Part shown: positions 53,561 to 64,000 of the stretch, piece by piece | Layout: the number at the start of each line of letters is the position of its first letter | Position numbering within the stretch: the first letter of the stretch is position 1 | From: Syngnathus acus | Lineage: Eukaryota > Chordata > Actinopteri > Syngnathiformes > Syngnathidae | Reading direction: 5' to 3' | Assembly: GCF_901709675.1 (NCBI RefSeq) | Contig: NC_051098.1 | Coordinates: 13,855,918 to 13,919,917, forward strand | Length of the DNA stretch: 64,000 nt | Made by a program: the position numbers and the translations under genes | The notes under the pieces: model-generated | Databases searched by the model: none | What the model was told of the DNA's origin: nothing | What the model saw: the letters and a program-made list of their open reading frames with translations, nothing else

Positions 53561-55424
53561 ATGTCTCTGGACGCTCGAACGGGATGCTTCGACTCATGCA
53601 CGCAGGCCAGCATCGGGCAGGCGTTGACGTGGTGAGTCCGCCGGGAAGCGCCACCACGTGACGTCTGACCTGTGAGCTTTTTCTGGCGGCAGGCGTTTGC
53701 TTCGCAACCTGGTGCTGGGTCAGGTACTGGCGGTGCTGGTATGCGGTACGGCCGTGTCGTCTCAGTATTTAAGCTCCGCCTACCAGGTGGACGCGCCTAT
53801 GCTTCAGAGTGCCATCCACTATGCACTCCTCTGCCTCGCCTACACACCGGCGCTGTTCTGCATGAGAGGTGATACACTGAATGCAACACCATCTGATTCC
53901 AAATGATGCGTTCACACCCAATAGGAAGAAACAGTTGTCTTGTCCCCTTTTTTCAATGGCGAGGTCCGAGGAGTGTGTTCCAGATGAGTCGTAAACGCTG
54001 GCTTCAGTACTTTCTGCTGGGCCTAGTGGACGTGGAGGCAAACTACAGCGTGGTCAAAGCCTACCAATACACAACACTCACCAGCATACAGGTGACACAA
54101 ACCCGCACCGACCAATCACATCTTACCAAATCATTGCATTGGCATAGTCATGCATATGTTTAAAATAATCGTTCATAATCTTTTGGAAGCTTTTGGACTG
54201 CTTTGTGATCCCGGTGGTGATGATCCTGTCCTGGTGGTTCCTGAAAACGCGCTACCGTCCCGTCCACTATGTGTCCGTCTGCATCTGTTTGCTGGGCGTC
54301 GGCGCCATGGTGGGGGCGGACCTATTGGCGGGTCGAGACCAGGGCTCCAGTAAATGAATTTTTTTTTTTTTTTTGTCAACCCTACTTTGAAATCATAACC
54401 CTAGTTTGAACCACTAACCCTAATTTGAGACACTAAAAAGTACTGTGAAAAAAATTTTTTTTTTGCATCAGTAAAAGTCGGTTTACACAAAACACTGTTT
54501 GCCATCAGCCTCCAACATTCTACTGGGTGACGGCCTGGTGCTGCTCAGTGCTGCCCTCTACGGCCTGTCCAACGTATGGCAGGAGTACGCCGTCAAGAAC
54601 CGAAGCCGTCTCGAGTTCCTGGGGATGCTTGGGCTCTTTGGTTCCGTCATAAGCGGCGTGCAAATGTAAGATTATACACATGTAAGTATACATCTGTGAT
54701 GTACTTATGTATTTTTTTTTTTTTAAATGTTGCCACTTTAGCCAACCTAATAGAGCTGATCAACCAGTGATGAAGAGCGTTGTTTCCAGAAAAAACCTGT
54801 CTAGTTCTGCAAGTTCCATATGTTTACAAGTCTTTGGTCTGTGTTGTTTAGGATGGCCCTGGAGTTTCATCACGCTTCCGTCATCCAGTGGAGCTGGCAA
54901 GTGGGTCAGTGTCACACATGGTTTTCTTTTTCTTTTTTTTTTCCTTCCAATAAATCTTCATTTTTGTTGTGGTCAGCTGTGCTGTTTGGGGCCTTTGCAT
55001 GTTGCATGTTCACCTTGTACAGCCTGATGCCCGTCATCATAGAGGACAGCAACGCCGCCGCCATCAACCTCTCCATGCTGACTGCTGACGTCTTCAGCAT
55101 CTTCTGCGGAATCTTCATCTTCCACTACAACGTGAGTCTGGACTTAATGGTCTCTTGAAATCCTGCTTTGAAACATGAAGCTTTGTTTTAAACCCTACTC
55201 TGAAGAGCTAAGCCTGCTTGCTGCAGTTCTCAGGTTTGTACGTGGTGTCCCTGGTGGTCATCTTTGTTGGCTTCATCACCTTTAATGCCATACCCATCGC
55301 ACCCGCCACTTCTGACAACGGTTGCCATGACAACGCGGCAGACGAGCCAACAAAAAGGGAAGTCGAATTGGCAGAAGAGGAGAAGAGCAAGAGCATTCAC
55401 GTTGTTGACTGCACTTCACTTTGA
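53561..55424 (+). CDS. slc35f2: Solute carrier family 35 member F2-like transporter
   Basis: SLC35F1/F2 proteins are ten-helix membrane transporters; human SLC35F2 has been reported to import queuosine and the drug YM155. The eight exons give 365 residues: 53561-53631, 53693-53868, 53964-54091, 54190-54349, 54509-54665, 54852-54904, 54977-55131 and 55227-55424. Family landmarks are clear: [82 protein letters not shown] and [15 protein letters not shown]. The tail is charged, as usual. The acceptors of exons 3 and 4 have weak pyrimidine tracts; frame and homology fix them. F2 is preferred over F1 from overall length and the 11q-type neighbourhood. AATAAA at 55700-55705. Confidence 0.85.
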
Positions 55425-56083
55425 AACTTTTTTCCATATTTGTTACACAAAGCACAGCTGTTTGAAATGCTCACTTAAAACCCCGGTCTTTGTGCAAAAC
55501 CTTAATTTTGGCTTTGCATTTGTGTTTTTTTTTCCCCACATCATTTCTTTCAATGTTTTAATTGGCAAGACAAATGGAAAACAATTGGTCGAAATCATAG
55601 TTAAGTTTATTGATGATTTCATGAACAGAAAATTGAAATTTTACACTCAGCCTGAAAATCTGACAAAATTGTGTAATTTGACCTTTAAAAATGTGATTAA
55701 ATAAAAATATGCAACTAAAACTTTGACAAGTTGTCCCATACAAATGACAAATCCATGCCCAAAGTATTCAATTAAAGGTTGCGATAAGAATGATTAAATA
55801 TTTGGAATCTAAGGTGACTAAGGCAGCTTACTGCTCAATAGCAATAACATTAAAAGCCCACAAGTGGTACACATACTAATCAACGTTTGAAAAATAAATG
55901 ACAAAAAAAATAATCCGACAATTAACCTTTGTGCTGGAAGTAGGAAGTAGACAATCACCTCAAACTCAATTTATTAGCTACATCACCTAATACAATCCAA
56001 TACAAACAATTCATGTTTAATTTTAAATTTCAATATGTAGTTTGCATTAGGATGTACCTAATAAAGTGATTACCGCAAACGTT
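55425..56083. other. Convergent slc35f2 / Kunitz-inhibitor 3' UTR interval
   Basis: AATAAA for slc35f2 is at 55700-55705, and a minus-strand AATAAA for the inhibitor gene at 55970-55975. A short relic GTACCTAATAAAGTGA at about 56055-56070 resembles ends of common fish repeats. Nothing coding. Confidence 0.6.
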
Positions 56084-59000
56084 TCAGGCTTTGCGAATGG
56101 TTGGCAAGGTCGGGACGTTCAGAGACTCGAAAGATGAACGCACATCTGGAAGCAGTTCCTCCTTGTCACTGAATACACAAAGCAAGCAAAAAAAAAAAGT
56201 CACAAATCAGTTTATAGTGGCATTGTTTGGGATAAGGCATCGCGGAGTCATATCTGGCGCAATGGCGCCACCTACCTGACGATAGAGGCTCTGCGGCTCA
56301 CGCGCAGACGTCTCAGCACGGTCACCACCAGGGCGGACACCAGCAAAGTGCAAATGGCCGCCAGAGTCAAGAGAACAAAAAAGGCTGGACAACACAGAGG
56401 GGAAGGAAAAACATAAGATCAATATTATTTAATATAATTAATATGTGTTTACATGCTAACTGCAAGTGAACCTTCCACCTTAGCATAAAGGAAGAAGATG
56501 CTGCTGGTGTGTGTAGGATTGTGAGAACCTACCTGCGGTCCAGCGACTGCGTGATTTTTCACGACCTGCCAAGAAACCTGAAGGAACAACAATGGGAGAA
56601 GAGGACACCTCATAAGAGAAGAAAACTAGGGCTGATTTTAGTCCCCATCCTGGCGAGTATCCACCTTGGTACTAAATAGAGTGAAAATAAAAATGTGTGG
56701 TTACCATCTGCGGCGCCACTGCATCGGGTCTGACACTCCTCAGCGCTGCTGTAGCGGTTTTTATTGCCACGGCAACCTCCGTAGATAAATGATTGACAGC
56801 TGTCGGTGGACGGGTCGTAGTAGAACTTGGGGAAGGCGGCGCGGCAAGGACCCGAGTCGGGAGACGACAAGCATTCCTCTTCGACATCTAAAAAATTAAA
56901 AACAGTACCGTTCCAAGTCAGTACTTGTTCAAGGTCATCAGACAAGAGGTCAAAGTTGAAAGAAGTCAGGGAGTACCTGAGGATGAGTCAGGTGACAAAA
57001 GCTTCTTGGGGGCGGGGACAACACTCACTGCAGAACACACAATGTCATTATTCAATACAATAACACTCATACTGTACAGATGCTAACCCTTGTACGCAAT
57101 TCTAAATCCCTTTGTAGGTTTCGGAACTAGTATTGCAGTTACCGTGGCACGCATCCAAGCAGCTCTTTTGGCTCTTGTAGTTGTTCTGGTTGCCTTTGCA
57201 GCCTCCGTAAAGGAAAGCCTTGCACTGGCGTTGCTGGCTGTCGTAGTACCAGTGGCGGAATGCAGCTCTGCACGGACCCACCATCGGCTCCGCCTCGCAA
57301 CGCTCTGATTAGGCCACAGAAAGTTAGTCAGCCTTGTCAACGATGGCCACTAAATGTCACCGCTGAGTAATGTTTAACTTTGAGAGAGAGGGGAAAAAAA
57401 AAAAAAAGGGTAACATACCAGAATATTCTTCAGCAGAGATCACTACAGGAGAGAGAGACAACTGTGTCACTGCTGTCTTTCAGTATTGAGGCGACCGGTC
57501 ACTCACACCTTACCTTTATCTTCGACATCATCATCTTCGTACGTCAGGGCATCTGCAAAGACAAAATACTGAGTACGGCTCCTGGTACTGGTCCAAATAC
57601 TGATATATATACTAAACCTGGTACTGAACTGTAGTGCAATCTAATCCTCGTACTGACTCTGGTAGGCTAAGCTATCTTGAAGCTTGCTAGCCTAGCACTG
57701 TTGCTATGTTCAGCCTTCACTGGGCTACTACTTTAGCTAGCGACACGCTAACACGGCATTGTCGTCAAGTTGCTAACCCGCATTTTGTATGGTTGTAAAT
57801 ATTTACTTAGAGAAGGGATCTGAGCCATTCGAACTGATTTCGCCGAATCGTCAGATGTCGTCGCTGCCGACTCGTCGGGAAGAACGGATCCTGAGGAGAG
57901 AAGTAGTTTAGCTTTTTAAAACAACGCCATGAACTGTTGACTTTTATAACAAAAGTACTCTGGCAAATCACCTGTGACTCCATTACAAGTGGCCTCGCAG
58001 TCCTCGAGGCTGTCGAAGTTGTTGCCGTTGGCTTCGCAGCCGCCATACGTAAAGCTGCGGCACGTCTGGTTGACGATGTCGTAGTAGAATTGGGGGAAGG
58101 CAGCGCGACACGAGCCCACTTTCATGGGCTGGTGACAGGCAACTGAAAGAAGAATCCACAAAATAAAATGTTCTGTTCACACAAACATTTCCTCAAAGGT
58201 GACATCTGACCTCAGTCCTTTCATTTGCGCTCGGATTGGCTTTGTTTCTGTTTACAGGTGTCGTCGGGCAAGCTGGAAGGAACTGGACCGACCGGTAAGA
58301 CAAACTCACGCATTGTCGAGAATGACAAATATGTTCCCAGAGAATTGTGCAAGGACAAACAGAAATAACTCGAAACGGATAAGATTAAGGGTGTGTTTGT
58401 GTTTATGTAGGATTACTTCCTGCTGAGTCAGTTGAACAATTAATAGAATTACTTGAAAACATGAAAACACAGCAACAAGTAAAACACACACAACACAACA
58501 CTTTTAAACGATCACTCATTTAAAAATTAAAAGCCATTACTCAACGACGACGACTTCTTTTTGAAGCATTTCAGAATAAATATAGTGGAATATCACATCT
58601 AAATTTAAATGGCAGGAATAATATGCAAATATATACAAATATATACTGTCAATAATCTGTTTTGATAAATTGGCACAATGAACACCTTTATGAGAAGCCT
58701 GTACAAATCTAAAATAGTAAATAAGTATTAGTACTTCAAAGTATTTGTACTTCTTTACTTCCTACCACTGCTCAGAACTTAATGAGAAATTCAAATAGTT
58801 CTTACTTGTGGTATTTTTGGAGGGCTCCGATGCCTCGGCAAGCCTTCTGACAGGTGGCGAGTTCCCATCAAGTGGCACGGCAATCGGCGGCTGCTTCACT
58901 CCGACCACCTCAAACTGAGAGCTGGGCAGCAGCTGACACCCGCCCATGCACCCCATCAGGATGCACTTGGCCGTGGTGTCCGCCGGGTAGCCCAGAAGAG

Positions 59001-59199
59001 CCACGGAGCAAAGGGCGTTCGAGCAACATCTCTGCCGGCAGGCCTCCGGGTCGGGGATATCGAACTCGGCCACCTGATGAGCTCCGGCTTCGAAGGACGG
59101 GACTTGCCAAACATCGTCTGGTAAAGGCTTCCAGCCGCAAGAAAGAACCAGGCCTATGCTGAGAAAATTCAAAACATGTCTTAGGCACGCACGCGTCAT
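56084..59199 (-). CDS. HAI/SPINT-family membrane protease inhibitor: MANSC plus three Kunitz domains (SPINT2 by position, SPINT1-like by MANSC)
   Basis: HAI proteins are type I membrane inhibitors of matriptase, hepsin and HGF activator. The eleven exons give 448 residues: 59199-58806, 58142-57972, 57890-57807, 57552-57514, 57442-57419, 57304-57143, 57027-56977, 56887-56705, 56577-56533, 56384-56276 and 56168-56084. A signal peptide is followed by a Cys-rich MANSC domain (CRQRCCSNALCSVALLGY). Each Kunitz domain sits in its own phase-1 exon, with C-x8-C-R and YGGC; all three P1 residues are Arg (144, 250, 324). A membrane helix lies at about 386-408. The tail has SDKEELLPD, like the DKE-L motif of HAI-2. 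No LDL-receptor A module is seen, unlike HAI-1, and HAI-2 has only two Kunitz domains in human. Confidence 0.88.
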
Positions 59200-60128
59200 T
59201 TCGAGCTTCCTATTTTATGTTTAAATTAAAAAGGAATCACTCGATGGGAGACGAAAAACAAGTTCGCGAGAGAGCAGATTCACTTCCTGCTTTTTGATGG
59301 CGCAGCAAATTCAACCTGCCTTACAGGTGAGTCAGCTTTGGGAACGCCCACAGAAACGGTGACGTTTTCCAGCAACATTGCTACCATTTTTATTTTTTTC
59401 TATTTAATAACACATTTGACGTTTAAGTGAATTGTAAATTGATATTTGTTGATAGATTAAGACATTTGAAATAAAAAATATGTTGTTTTTTTTGCCTCCC
59501 TTGCAGACATTTATTGACAAATATAATCAGTGACGTAATTATTAACCGACACTCATGCGTGTACTAAACTGAACCCGCAGGTGGCGCTGTTGTTGCTCTT
59601 TTATGAATTATTCACAAACTTCATTGAACTGTACCGGCGCTAGGACCTAAAGAGTATGAGGTGATGTTGTGTTTAATGTCCACTAGTACAGTAGACAATG
59701 TGACGCTAAACCCAATTGATAGCGGCACTTCAAAATCGGATGACTATAACGTTTTTTCATGCAATAGCGTTTTGCGTGAATATTGTTTTGTTCGAAGTGA
59801 AACAAGAAAATCGCATTACTGGGAGCATCAAAAGTCAAAGAGAATATCGCTAATTGCCCAGGTTCCCACAGCATTTGAACGCAACGTAAGCCACCGCGTG
59901 GTTCCCCACCCTGCCGCTGCGCTTCACCAGTCCTGTGCGTGTGTGTACGCACCTTGGCCAACGCGCATCATTGCTTGCAATTATTTCTCTGTATTTTAAT
60001 TCTCTTTTTTTTTTAACATCTGAAGGAAAAAAATAACACTCAATGTGTTAGTTTCTCTAGTTACTCTTATCGTTTTTAGATAACCAGTACTGTCTTTAAG
60101 TCATCCTCTCAGTAATTGCGCATTCCCG
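59200..60128. other. Divergent intergenic interval, inhibitor gene to ppp1r14a
   Basis: The two genes diverge from here. The sequence is AT-rich with short T runs, and has no TATA or CCAAT box that I would call. The start codon of ppp1r14a follows a short leader at 60129. Confidence 0.5.
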
Positions 60129-61259
60129 ATGGCGGCGAACCGGGTCGGGCGGCGGGTCAACAAGGTGTGCAACCAGCAGTCACCCAACCGAGCCCGCGGC
60201 AGCAGCGGCGGCGGGCGTGAACCGGGCGGCCACAGCCTGCAGCGGCGCCAGGCCCGAGTCACCGTCAAGTACAACCGCAAGGAGCTCCAGAGGAGGCTGG
60301 ACGTGGAGAAGTGGATCGACTGCGGCCTGGACGAGCTCTACAGGGGCCGTGTGAGTACTGGACCACAGTTGCTGACCAAAACAGCGGCACAGAGACTTAC
60401 TACACTATTAATACTACAATGAGTACTACTGCAGTACTACAAACTTCTATAAAATTCTTTAATATTATTGTGAAGATGCCCTTAAAAACAGTGATGTTCA
60501 CTGTGGAGATGAATTTATCTTATGAATGTCACTATATGAAAATAAATAGACTGTTAAAGTAAAAGTAATGATTAGAGATGACAAGGATGTGTGCACAGTA
60601 GAAACATGGTTAAAGGTCACACGGAGGATTGCAAGAGTGTTTGCAGTGTTCAGCGTGGATGCAAATTGGAACTGACAGCGCAGACGCAGCTGCAGGCGTG
60701 TGTGTGTGTGTGTGTGTGTGTTGTGCAGATATCCTTGTAGTACTTTTTGACATCACACGGAGAATATTTTGGTCTGTTGACGTGAGAGTGCCACCCGTGG
60801 TCAGCTCGAGTGTTTTTATCGTTCCGTATTAAGTTTCTGGGGATGGATCCATCAGATGAACTACATTACTGCGACTACTACTAACACACTACTTTTACTC
60901 CTAACACAAGTATTAACCGTCCAACTTCTACAATAGTTAATACTCGATTTCTATTGATAATACAACTTGGTTACTATAGTGCTTCAAATAAAACATTATG
61001 TAATGAGCAGTTTTTGATATGCCTTTAGAAGTCGAGTTTGAGGGCTTAATAAAAAATAAAGGAGTCATTTGTAGTCTACTTAAATCACCAACTGTTTTCC
61101 TTTTATTTATTTGTTTATGGAGTCCATGTTTTATCAAACGCTCCCGAGTGTGTTTCATTCAAGAACCTGAACCGTTATGGAGAGTAGGGTTATTAAAGTG
61201 TCAGAAAATGTGAAGATACATGAGGCTTTAGGCGTCCAAACGGTCGTCTTTGTTCATCT

Positions 61260-61291
<32 letters not shown>

Positions 61292-63337
61292 CAATGCATA
61301 ATAGATGAAGGTAAGGAGGAAGACAATTATTTGTCCCCTGATATTAGCCAGTTACTCTGTGTGTGCATGTGGACTGAATGTGTGTGTGTGTGTCCATGTG
61401 TCCAGTGATAAATAGATAATTACATCTGTCCGTTTGCTTCATTTCCTGTCAGACGTCCCATCTGGGTCCACAAACGCACACACACACACACACACACGCA
61501 TACTGCTGAGAATGTTATGACTATTAGTCCACAAAGTCATGATGCTTCATATAATAAATGATAACACACTAAAACTTTATTCGATGACGTTCCATTGGTG
61601 ATGTCAGTGATGATGAGAATATTTGACCTATTAGTCATCAATCAATGAAACAATTGGGGAAGCCTCTGACATGCAAATTAAGGTGAAGAGGACAAAGAAG
61701 ACAGATGCTAACAGCTATTAGTGCTATTGATTTATTAGCTTGACATCTGTCTGTTTTGTGTGTGTGTGTGTGTGCGTGTGTGTGTGCGTGTACTAGGACT
61801 AGTATTGCAAGAGCAAAAATGTGTCCACGAATGTGGGTGCATGTTTTTGTCTTTGTTGCAGCTGGTCGTGTTTTTTCTAAGTTTGTACTTTCCCCGACCC
61901 CCACAACATAAATACACACACATGCGCACGCACATACACGTTGTATACACAACTCACACTAGCACACACAAAGAAGTCAGCATTAACCTAACGAGGTCAA
62001 ATAGAGCTTCTATTATGGACCAACACGCAGATTAGTGAGCCTGTGTGTATAGCGACACTTGCTGACACCACAAATCAGTCAATGAACAATAATCTGAACA
62101 CACACACACACTTCATTACTTGGACGTGATGACATCACACTGATGTATGCAGCTGATAAACAACAGGGGGCGGAGCTTAGGACCCACTCATAAACACACA
62201 CCCTGATGATTTTGGTTAGGGTTTTTGTTACAATAATAATATCACAGTTGGTGAGTCCATAACTCATCCTTAATCAATATAAACACACACGCACACATCT
62301 GGCAATTGACCATACACGGACAGATCAGACAGGAAACAGGAATGAGGCAAAGGAATGGCAAACAAACCCACACAGCCACACTCAATGTGTGTGTGTACGT
62401 GTGTGAGAGAAAAGTAAACACGTTGCACACATGCACTGGAAAAAAAAGTTGATTTTACTCAATTGTACTTTGGCAAATGGTTGCACGAAATAAAACCATC
62501 TGGATTCAGATGCGTTTGTAAGTAGGCTATACTCCAGCACTTTTTTTCAGTGCGCGCATATGAAAGCATGAAAAATACCTGCTGTCGCCTTCTTACATCT
62601 CCCGTCTGTTGAATTTGTCTCCCCCTATAGGCACACACAGGAAGTGCAATTAAAACATTTTGCATTTTTAGCACATTAAGCTGTTTGTGTTGATGATGAT
62701 TAGGAGGAGGACATGCCTGAAGAGGTAAACATCGACGATCTTCTCGACCTGAAGACTGACGCTGAGAGGACGCACCGACTGCAGGTGGCGCTATTTTACT
62801 TCTTATTTACTTCTTATGACTCGTCCTTACTGAATGAAGTGTCCAGAATCAGAATTATAACGTGTTGTGTCCTTACGTGTGTGTGTTCATTCCAGGAGAT
62901 TCTTCACTCGTGCAACAACAACACTGAGGTAAACAAAACATTCCATTTCATAACTTGTAATCATTTTGATGCACCAGATTAGCATACCTTCAAGTTCTTT
63001 TAGTTTTGTGACTTCACGCGGTAAATATTTTTGCGTTGTGTTGTGAGCAAAAAAAAAAAAAAAGGGCGTTGTGAAAAAAGATAAGATAAACCAAATCACA
63101 TAGCTTTGTCTCATAAAAATGTGTTAGCTTAATGCTAACACAGAATGCAAAACATCATAGATGGGCTAATGATATTACTGCATTGTGTGGTCTTGGCAGG
63201 TGTTCATCGCCGATTTGGTGGCCAAACTTCACGGCCTCCAAAAGCAGGAAGAGTTGCACAACGACGGCATCGACCTACCACAGCTCCACATCTACCCTGC
63301 CCGCCCCGGATCGGCCGACAGGGAGGTGCTGCATTGA
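60129..63337 (+). CDS. ppp1r14a: Protein phosphatase 1 inhibitor subunit 14A (CPI-17)
   Basis: CPI-17 inhibits myosin light-chain phosphatase after PKC or ROCK phosphorylation and raises calcium sensitivity of smooth muscle. The exons are 60129-60350, 62704-62784, 62896-62928 and 63200-63337, giving 157 residues. The PHIN domain is clear: RQARVTVKYNRKELQRRLDV, WIDCGLDELYRG, EEDMPEEVNIDDLLDL and ADLVAKLHGLQKQ. The phosphorylated threonine (human Thr38) is Thr45 in ARVTVKY. The N-terminus MAANRVGRRVNKV is of the 14A type, not 14B or 14C. Intron 1 is 2.35 kb and rich in CA/GT repeats. In human, PPP1R14A lies next to SPINT2, as the HAI gene does here. AATAAA at 63857-63862. Confidence 0.93.
60697..60721. 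repeat. (GT)n microsatellite in ppp1r14a intron 1
   Basis: GT run; further CA/GT runs occur at about 61261-61284, 61480-61498 and 61758-61790 in the same intron. Confidence 0.85.
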
Positions 63338-64000
63338 AAAAGCAAATGTACAAGGGGTACAACTGTGATGTACCTCACCCCGGCCACCTGCCAGCAGGGA
63401 GCTGGACTACAAAACAAGCACGTCTAAATCCCACATCCATCCACCTCCAAATGTGTTGAGTTATTCCAAACACCTCAGCATCAACTGCACCTCCCAAAAG
63501 ACTCGCTCCCAAACCAGCAAGAACCTCAAAGCACACAGGAAGTGGACCATCAGAACTTGATGATTTAAAAGTATTCATTATGCTTGACAAACAATCTGAG
63601 CACTATTTTCTTTTCCTTCATTTTTACAGGTTTCATTTCCTGGTTTCGGTCAAACGCACATGGGCACACATTCTTCGAACTGTCAACGTATGATGTTAAG
63701 TCACAGACTTACTCAAGGCCGTTTGTGTATGTGCGTCTGTGAATGTGGGCTTGTTTGCAGCCACACTCACATGCGCGCACGCACGCACATAATGCACATA
63801 TTTTATACATAATACATTTGTGTGGTTCAGATTTTCCGTCTGTGTAAATGTTTTGAAATAAAAAAAAAAAAAACTTTCACTTTGAAAGGATTCTAGTTGC
63901 ACTTTATGGTATTTTATTTTGTACTTCAGGCAAGAGTTTGGAACAATTGACCACAATGAATCAACTGGTTGACAGAAAAAAATAAACGTACAAAATATGA
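63338..64000 (+). other. ppp1r14a 3' UTR and downstream flank
   Basis: A poly(A) signal AATAAA at 63857-63862 is followed by an A run. No coding signal beyond it to the window end. Confidence 0.6.

Noticed and set aside
58306-58491. Small hydrophobic frame on the minus strand in the first intron of the HAI gene
   Set aside because: No splice or homology support; AT-rich intron.

Overview
The window is nuclear DNA from a vertebrate, and almost certainly a ray-finned fish. Protein-coding genes are split into many short exons with GT-AG introns of roughly 75-900 bp. Intergenic DNA is AT-rich, there are many long CA/GT microsatellites, and AATAAA signals follow the genes. The gene order matches the human 11q13-q14 neighbourhood in compact form. 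No species is named, because nothing in the sequence fixes it.

Layout from left to right: the 3' end of an RNF168/RNF169-type ubiquitin-ligase gene (+, 63-1027); clns1a, the pICln chloride-current/snRNP assembly protein (+, 1815-3662); aqp11 (-, 4151-5139); a 6.6-kb stretch with the pak1 promoter and first intron; pak1 kinase (+, 11777-16379); a six-transmembrane glycerophosphodiester phosphodiesterase, gdpd4 by position (+, about 20510-24763); a complete 49-exon myo7a (-, 26062-40343, 2178 residues); an unrecognised single-Ig type I membrane protein (-, 42257-43864); capn5 (+, 45357-50437) with omp nested antisense in its second intron (-, 46335-47263); a 1.9-kb inverted-repeat element with an internal 235-bp tandem array (51265-53194); slc35f2-like transporter (+, 53561-55424); a MANSC plus triple-Kunitz protease inhibitor of the HAI/SPINT family (-, 56084-59199); and ppp1r14a/CPI-17 (+, 60129-63337).

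The genes do not form a pathway. They are a conserved linkage group: clns1a, aqp11, pak1, gdpd4, myo7a and capn5/omp sit together in human too. The right-hand end joins this block to SLC35F2 (human 11q22) and to the SPINT2-PPP1R14A pair (human 19q13). Two sensory genes stand out: myo7a (hair-cell and retinal myosin) and omp (olfactory neurons).

I found no wholly new multi-gene system. The observations most worth checking are in myo7a: an 80-85 codon coding-like reading frame directly behind and in frame with its stop codon; two coding-like, phase-compatible alternative first exons; a 74-bp AT-AC intron with U12 signals; and a GC-AG intron. Others are an intron in the usually intronless omp gene, a HAI-type inhibitor combining MANSC with three Kunitz domains next to ppp1r14a, an Asn-Pro-Ile first pore box in aqp11, and the palindromic repeat element with CRE and CCAAT motifs in its arms.
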